Shown: positions 7,901 through 10,181 of the stretch, one piece after another
Numbering within the stretch: the stretch's first letter is position 1
Layout of the letters: the number at the start of each line of letters is the position of its first letter
Assembly (NCBI GenBank): GCA_030146605.1
Contig: JASLBO010000553.1
Span: 1-10,181, forward strand
Length of the DNA stretch: 10,181 nucleotides
Direction: 5' to 3'
Origin: Sphingomonas sp.
GTDB lineage: Bacteria > Pseudomonadota > Alphaproteobacteria > Sphingomonadales > Sphingomonadaceae
Notes under the pieces: generated by a model
Database searches by the model: none
Seen by the model: the letters and a program-made list of their open reading frames with translations, nothing else
What the model was told of the DNA's origin: nothing
Program-made: the position numbers and the translations under genes

Positions 7901-7992
7901 TGACCACGCAGGGGCCGAATTCGAACACCTGGGCGGCGACCTATGACGTGCTCGGCAGCGAGTTCTTCCTCGGCGCGACGTTCAAGTTCTGA
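4903..7992 (+). CDS. TonB-dependent outer-membrane receptor, probable plant-oligosaccharide importer
   Basis: The protein has 1029 residues. A Sec signal peptide covers the first 31 or so residues, with cleavage likely after LAQ. A TonB-box-like EIVVTGSR (about 53-60) opens the plug domain, which runs to about residue 190 and contains NLRGFGATRNLVLVNGRR and AVYGSDAITGVVNFI (168-182). The rest is a beta-barrel with long extracellular loops, ending in the aromatic residue usual for outer-membrane proteins (FKF). The mature part has ten cysteines, in five close pairs. The class moves large or scarce nutrients across the outer membrane using TonB energy. Size, lack of siderophore-type neighbours, the LacI-type operator upstream and the GH28-like gene immediately downstream suggest pectin-derived oligosaccharides as substrate. 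That substrate is inference; metal complexes cannot be excluded from sequence alone. Confidence 0.93.
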   Translation: MANLDTRSRLLCGAALAAAGLLQAIPTLAQTAPASAATTQDPQADAADAQEGEIVVTGSRIARNGFDASTPVNVLGSEDIKLSGNLNIEKSLAQLPQAIGSQLGSATSNTVPGGFADVNLRGFGATRNLVLVNGRRYAIYGPEQVVDLNTIPSTLIERTEIVTGGSSAVYGSDAITGVVNFITRDDFQGIEARMQLNVDYPTATPVYNVDLTAGTNFAGGRGNIVVSANYLMRNSITRGERGDFAFESLSDGCTIPGSGGRDTSGTPFAVPAGQTCTAAGGELGFLAGGSGDIPNGRFSGIPAAGGSNAALNAAYAAAGLGGLGSRGFTFNSPGTAARPALTPQDDFNLGPDNYLIQPQERWMVNSFGHYDLTDGITAYMELHYSRNKVAARLAPTNVGSPTLFNVNSPYLSPQLREVFRQLDLAETGTTTVTSGTATRTTVAGDGLALVTAGRRYVEVGPRKATETRNVYRGAWGIRGDIGSVSENVLSNLKFDLYYTHSRSENELLLQNALSRSQLQASLLSAGGAAPVCNIFGQNISQACISAIAIGATNRTVATQQVAQGSLTGELFTLPAGPLGFSVGGEWRKTSATFSPDAYLSSGDVAGFNPGLPTRGSVTVKEVFGEVRVPLIHDTPLIDSLVANGAFRYSDYNLDGIGGVWTYLGGADWKVSPDIAFRGQYQRAIRAPNVGELFGGTTRVVGVATDPCSSRAPAAQQTAAVRAVCIATGVPAGQVFGASVQPNTIFPADFGGNANLGAEKSDTYTVGVVFTPRFAPRLFISVDYFNITLNGAIAALGGGLQNTLNLCYNILQDANSEFCQAVRRSPTTGEINDPYVAQIRNANTGALKTSGIDFAARYRFETGFNPFGGTSSFDLNTSVTYLHEFTSTPVEAFPNIKNYCAGSFGPTCGQPLPNWRGTSRVTWNMNDLSLSLRHRYIGKVTTDRYIVPTRQGSSSAPALSSIAYPTLSAQNYFDVSFDLDVNDKVEVFGGVNNVIGNMPPVTTQGPNSNTWAATYDVLGSEFFLGATFKF

Positions 7993-7999
7993 GGGCGAT

Positions 8000-9586
8000 A
8001 TGATCCTCGATCGGCGTAGATTGCTGCTCGGCGGCGCGGTCGGCGCGGTGGTGATGCTGGGCTGTCGGCCGGCCTTCGCGGCGCTTACCGAAGCCGAGCG
8101 GGGGCGCGGCTGGATCGACGTGCGCGATTTCGGTGCCAGGGGCGACGGCGTCGCGATCGATACGCCGGCGATCAACAAGGCGATCGATCATGCCGCCGCA
8201 CGCGGCGGCGGGACGGTGCATTTTCCGGCCGGCACCTATGCGAGCTACACGATCCGGCTGAAGAGCCGGATCACGCTCCATCTCGACAACGGCGCGACGC
8301 TCCTCGCCGCGCCGGCGCCGCAGGACGGCCGCGGCGGCTATGATCTGGCCGAGCCGATGGACCCGGCGATCTCCAGCTTTCAGGATTTCGGCCACAGCCA
8401 TTGGGCGAACAGCCTGATCTGGGGCGACGGGCTTCACGACGTCGCGATCACAGGGCAGGGGCTGATCTGGGGCAAGGGCCTAGGTCGCGGCGACGGCAAG
8501 GACGCGTGGCTCAAGGATCCCAATGGCCCCGGGACGGGCAACAAGGCGATCGCGCTCAAGAATTGCCGCAACGTGACGCTCAGCGACTTCAAGATCCTCG
8601 AAGGCGGCTGGTTCGCCTTGCTCGCGACCGGCGTGGACAATCTGACGATCGACAATGTGCTGGTCGACACCAACCGCGACGGCTTCGACATCGATTGCTG
8701 CAAGAATGTCCGCGTCTCGAACTGCACGGTCAATTCCCCGTGGGACGATGCGATCTGCCCGAAGAGCAGCTATGCCCTGGGCACTCCGCGCGTCACCGAG
8801 AACGTCACCATCTCCAATTGCCTCGTCACCGGCAATTATCAGGTCGGCTCGGTGCTCGACGGCAGCTGGAAAAAGATGCCGCCCGAATTCGCCAAGGACA
8901 TCCATGGCCGGATCAAGTTCGGCACCGAGACCAATGGCGGCTTCCGCAACATCACGATCACCAACTGCATCTTCGAGGACAGCCGCGGGCTGGCCTTCCA
9001 GACAGTGGACGGCGGGATGGTCGAGGATGTCACCGTCTCGAACCTGACGATGCGCGGGATCGTCAACGCGCCGTTCTTCCTGCGGCTCGGCAAAAGGATG
9101 CGCGGCCCGGCGGGACGGCCGATCGGCACGATGCGGCGGATCTCGATCCAGAACGTGGTGAGCTCGGGCGCCAATCTGTTGCCGTCCGTAATCGCCGGGC
9201 TGACCGATCATCCGATCGAGGATGTCCGACTTTCCAACATCTATCTACAGCATGTCGGCGGCGCACCCGCCGCGATGGCCGGGCTGACGCCGCCCGAGGC
9301 CGAACTCGGCTACCCTGAAGCGACGATGTTCGGCGATCTGCCGGCGACGGGCTTCTTCATCCGCCATGCCCGCCGCATCGAGATGCGCGACGTCGAGATC
9401 GCCGTCATAGCGCCCGATCCGCGCCCGGCGTTTCGGCTCGAGGATGTCGAGGATGCCGATTTTGCCGGGCTCCGGGTGCCCAGGGGGCCGACGTTTGCGC
9501 TGGAGAAGGTGGTGAATTTCCGCAGCATCGGCGGGCGCTGGTTGAAGGACCGGGTGATCGACGGCCCGGCATCGGGGATTTTCTAG
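8000..9586 (+). CDS. Exported GH28-like pectin-degrading glycoside hydrolase (polygalacturonase superfamily)
   Basis: Start is ATG 8000, with GAGGG at 7991-7995 overlapping the receptor stop codon; an ORF start at 7943 would put the signal sequence internal. The 528-residue protein has a twin-arginine-type signal (DRRRLLLGG) ending at AFA, about residue 27. Residues about 36-100 match the pectate-lyase-3/GH28 N-terminal segment (VRDFGARGDG, then GGGTVHFPAGTY). Repeated N-V-T-I-S-N-C coils then indicate a right-handed beta-helix. Candidate acid residues are D227 in NRDGFD and the pair D249-D250 in SPWDDAIC; H302 in IHG may stand for the GHG histidine. The usual RIK is replaced by AFQ in RGLAFQT. 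Expected role is periplasmic or surface hydrolysis of galacturonan or rhamnogalacturonan fragments taken up by the adjacent receptor. Exact linkage is unknown. Confidence 0.85.
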   Translation: MILDRRRLLLGGAVGAVVMLGCRPAFAALTEAERGRGWIDVRDFGARGDGVAIDTPAINKAIDHAAARGGGTVHFPAGTYASYTIRLKSRITLHLDNGATLLAAPAPQDGRGGYDLAEPMDPAISSFQDFGHSHWANSLIWGDGLHDVAITGQGLIWGKGLGRGDGKDAWLKDPNGPGTGNKAIALKNCRNVTLSDFKILEGGWFALLATGVDNLTIDNVLVDTNRDGFDIDCCKNVRVSNCTVNSPWDDAICPKSSYALGTPRVTENVTISNCLVTGNYQVGSVLDGSWKKMPPEFAKDIHGRIKFGTETNGGFRNITITNCIFEDSRGLAFQTVDGGMVEDVTVSNLTMRGIVNAPFFLRLGKRMRGPAGRPIGTMRRISIQNVVSSGANLLPSVIAGLTDHPIEDVRLSNIYLQHVGGAPAAMAGLTPPEAELGYPEATMFGDLPATGFFIRHARRIEMRDVEIAVIAPDPRPAFRLEDVEDADFAGLRVPRGPTFALEKVVNFRSIGGRWLKDRVIDGPASGIF

Positions 9587-9599
9587 GGCGAATCCGCCC
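9586..9599 (+). terminator. Short GC hairpin at the end of the hydrolase gene, possible terminator
   Basis: GGGCG (9586-9590), loop AATC and CGCCC (9595-9599) form a 5-bp stem starting on the last base of the stop codon. No T-run follows, so intrinsic termination is uncertain; it may instead protect the 3' end. Confidence 0.3.
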
Positions 9600-9969
9600 G
9601 TGGCATTGGCCCTTTCGGGCAGAGCGTCAGCGGCGGGAATTCGCTCGGGCGATGTTGGATTCGCCGCGCCTAATTTCACTATTTTCCCGGTGAATCGGCA
9701 ATTCTGTTGCGTGTCTTCGTAATATTGTTGCGCCAATGGGGGCGGTGGTCTCGACGCGTTCAAAGAGCAAGCCGGCACGGCTGACCGCACGAGCAAAGCA
9801 GACGAAATCCTACATTGCAAGCACGGCCGGGCTTCCATTCACAGTCGTGTTGCAACGGGACCCCGGCCTCTTCACAGCCGGGCGCGTGGCACGATTCGGG
9901 CAGCGGTCGGTTGTGAGCGAAGCCGCTCTTCACCCAGTCGTGAAGCAAAGCTCACGATTGGAGTTGCCG
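9587..9969. other. 383-base gene-free region between hydrolase and antiporter
   Basis: No convincing coding frame is present; a 62-codon minus-strand frame (9760-9948) has no start context or recognisable family. Contents seen: the small hairpin at its left end, a 9-base inverted repeat (GGCGAATCC 9587-9595 with GGATTCGCC 9657-9665), an AT-rich patch around 9671-9726 containing TAATAT (9720-9725) without a clear -35 partner, and a series of GC-rich stem-loops from 9825 to 9957 leading to the antiporter start. The promoter for the antiporter is probably here but could not be placed. Confidence 0.6.
9825..9957 (+). other. Structured leader candidate upstream of the antiporter gene
   Basis: GGCCGGG (9825-9831) can pair with CCCGGCC (9862-9868). 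The same CCCGGC (9862-9867) can instead pair with GCCGGG (9877-9882), so the two stems exclude each other. Further stems are GAGCG/CGCTC (9915-9919 with 9924-9928, loop AAGC) and TCGTGA/TCACGA (9938-9943 with 9952-9957). The last ends three bases before the ribosome binding site GGAG (9960-9963). This layout would suit a regulatory 5' leader, but no known RNA family was recognised. Confidence 0.35.
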
Positions 9970-10181
9970 ATGATGCCATCCCTGTTCGACGCCGCGGCAC
10001 TCGCGGCCCAAACGCCGAAGCTCGAAGAGCATTATTTCGCAATCCTGTTCCTGCTGGGCGCGATGATCCTCGTGGTTTCGTGGATGCCGATCGTCCTCAA
10101 GAAGCTTCCCCTTTCGCTCCCGATCGTCTGCGTCGCCATGGGATTCATCCTGTTCTCGTTTGCACCGTTCTCGAGCTGGGC
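9970..10181 (+). CDS. Probable Na+/H+ (cation/proton) antiporter, N-terminal fragment
   Basis: The open frame starts at ATG 9970 (a second ATG is at 9973), six bases after GGAG (9960-9963), and runs off the right edge with about 70 codons visible. After roughly 20 polar residues there is a hydrophobic helix (FAILFLLGAMILVVSWMPIV), a short basic turn (LKKLPLS) and a second hydrophobic helix (LPIVCVAMGFILFSF). This helix-turn-helix pattern with a LPLSLPIV segment resembles the start of CPA1/NhaP-type sodium/proton exchangers, which maintain cytoplasmic pH and sodium at the inner membrane. The ion-binding region is outside the window, so the family call rests on weak similarity from memory; another multi-pass transporter is possible. 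It is separated from the pectin unit by 383 bases and is probably unrelated to it. Confidence 0.6.
   Translation, partial: MMPSLFDAAALAAQTPKLEEHYFAILFLLGAMILVVSWMPIVLKKLPLSLPIVCVAMGFILFSFAPFSSW

Noticed and set aside
4912..8178. A 1088-codon open frame on the minus strand opposite the receptor gene
   Set aside because: It is a shadow of the GC-biased codon use of the receptor gene: no family, Arg-rich low-complexity translation and no start context. The + strand frame has a clear signal peptide, plug and barrel.
9587..9665. A 9-base inverted repeat (GGCGAATCC and GGATTCGCC) with a 61-base gap, as mobile-element ends
   Set aside because: No target duplication and no transposase or coding content between the arms; probably chance or a weak RNA stem.
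9707..9725. TTGCGT and TAATAT as an antiporter promoter
   Set aside because: The two elements are only 7 bases apart; the TAATAT has no -35 partner at 16-18 bases.
9760..9948. A 62-codon minus-strand frame in the gap before the antiporter, with several cysteines
   Set aside because: No ribosome binding site, no zinc-finger spacing convincing enough, and it overlaps the inverted repeats that more simply explain the region.

Overview
The window is GC-rich alphaproteobacterial DNA, most likely from a sphingomonad (Sphingomonas or a close relative). The basis is indirect: dense, short-gapped genes with heavily GC-biased third positions, a large TonB-dependent receptor of the type sphingomonads and caulobacters use for plant glycans, and a paired pectin-type glycoside hydrolase. 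All supported genes are on the + strand. There are seven: two cut by the window edges and five complete. No RNA gene, insertion sequence or CRISPR array was seen.

Region 1 (1-4681) is a signalling block. It opens with the C-terminal part of an EAL-domain cyclic-di-GMP phosphodiesterase, whose stop codon overlaps the start of a LysM lipoprotein gene. After 57 bases, which hold a small hairpin, comes a tightly packed trio: a membrane Ser/Thr kinase with a periplasmic sensor and C-terminal HAMP, an FHA protein with the C-terminal domain typical of type VI secretion TagH/Fha proteins, and a PP2C phosphatase. Kinase, FHA protein and phosphatase match the threonine-phosphorylation control module of type VI secretion (PpkA-Fha-PppA), but no structural type VI gene lies in this window. 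The lipoprotein could be the envelope-side input to the kinase, and the EAL enzyme may tie the module to cyclic-di-GMP.

Region 2 (4682-4902) is an intergenic control region. It has a sigma70-like promoter, an inverted repeat over that promoter, a perfect 16-bp palindrome of LacI/GalR operator type, and a leader that can form alternative hairpins.

Region 3 (4903-9586) is a two-gene carbohydrate-use unit: a TonB-dependent receptor, then a GH28-like pectin-degrading enzyme with a twin-arginine-type signal. The enzyme's ribosome binding site overlaps the receptor's stop codon. The likely job is uptake and trimming of pectin-derived oligosaccharides, induced by the sugar through a LacI-type repressor encoded elsewhere.

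Region 4 (9587-10181) is a 383-base gene-free stretch with several GC-rich inverted repeats, followed by the start of a membrane protein that looks like a Na+/H+ (cation/proton) antiporter and runs off the window.
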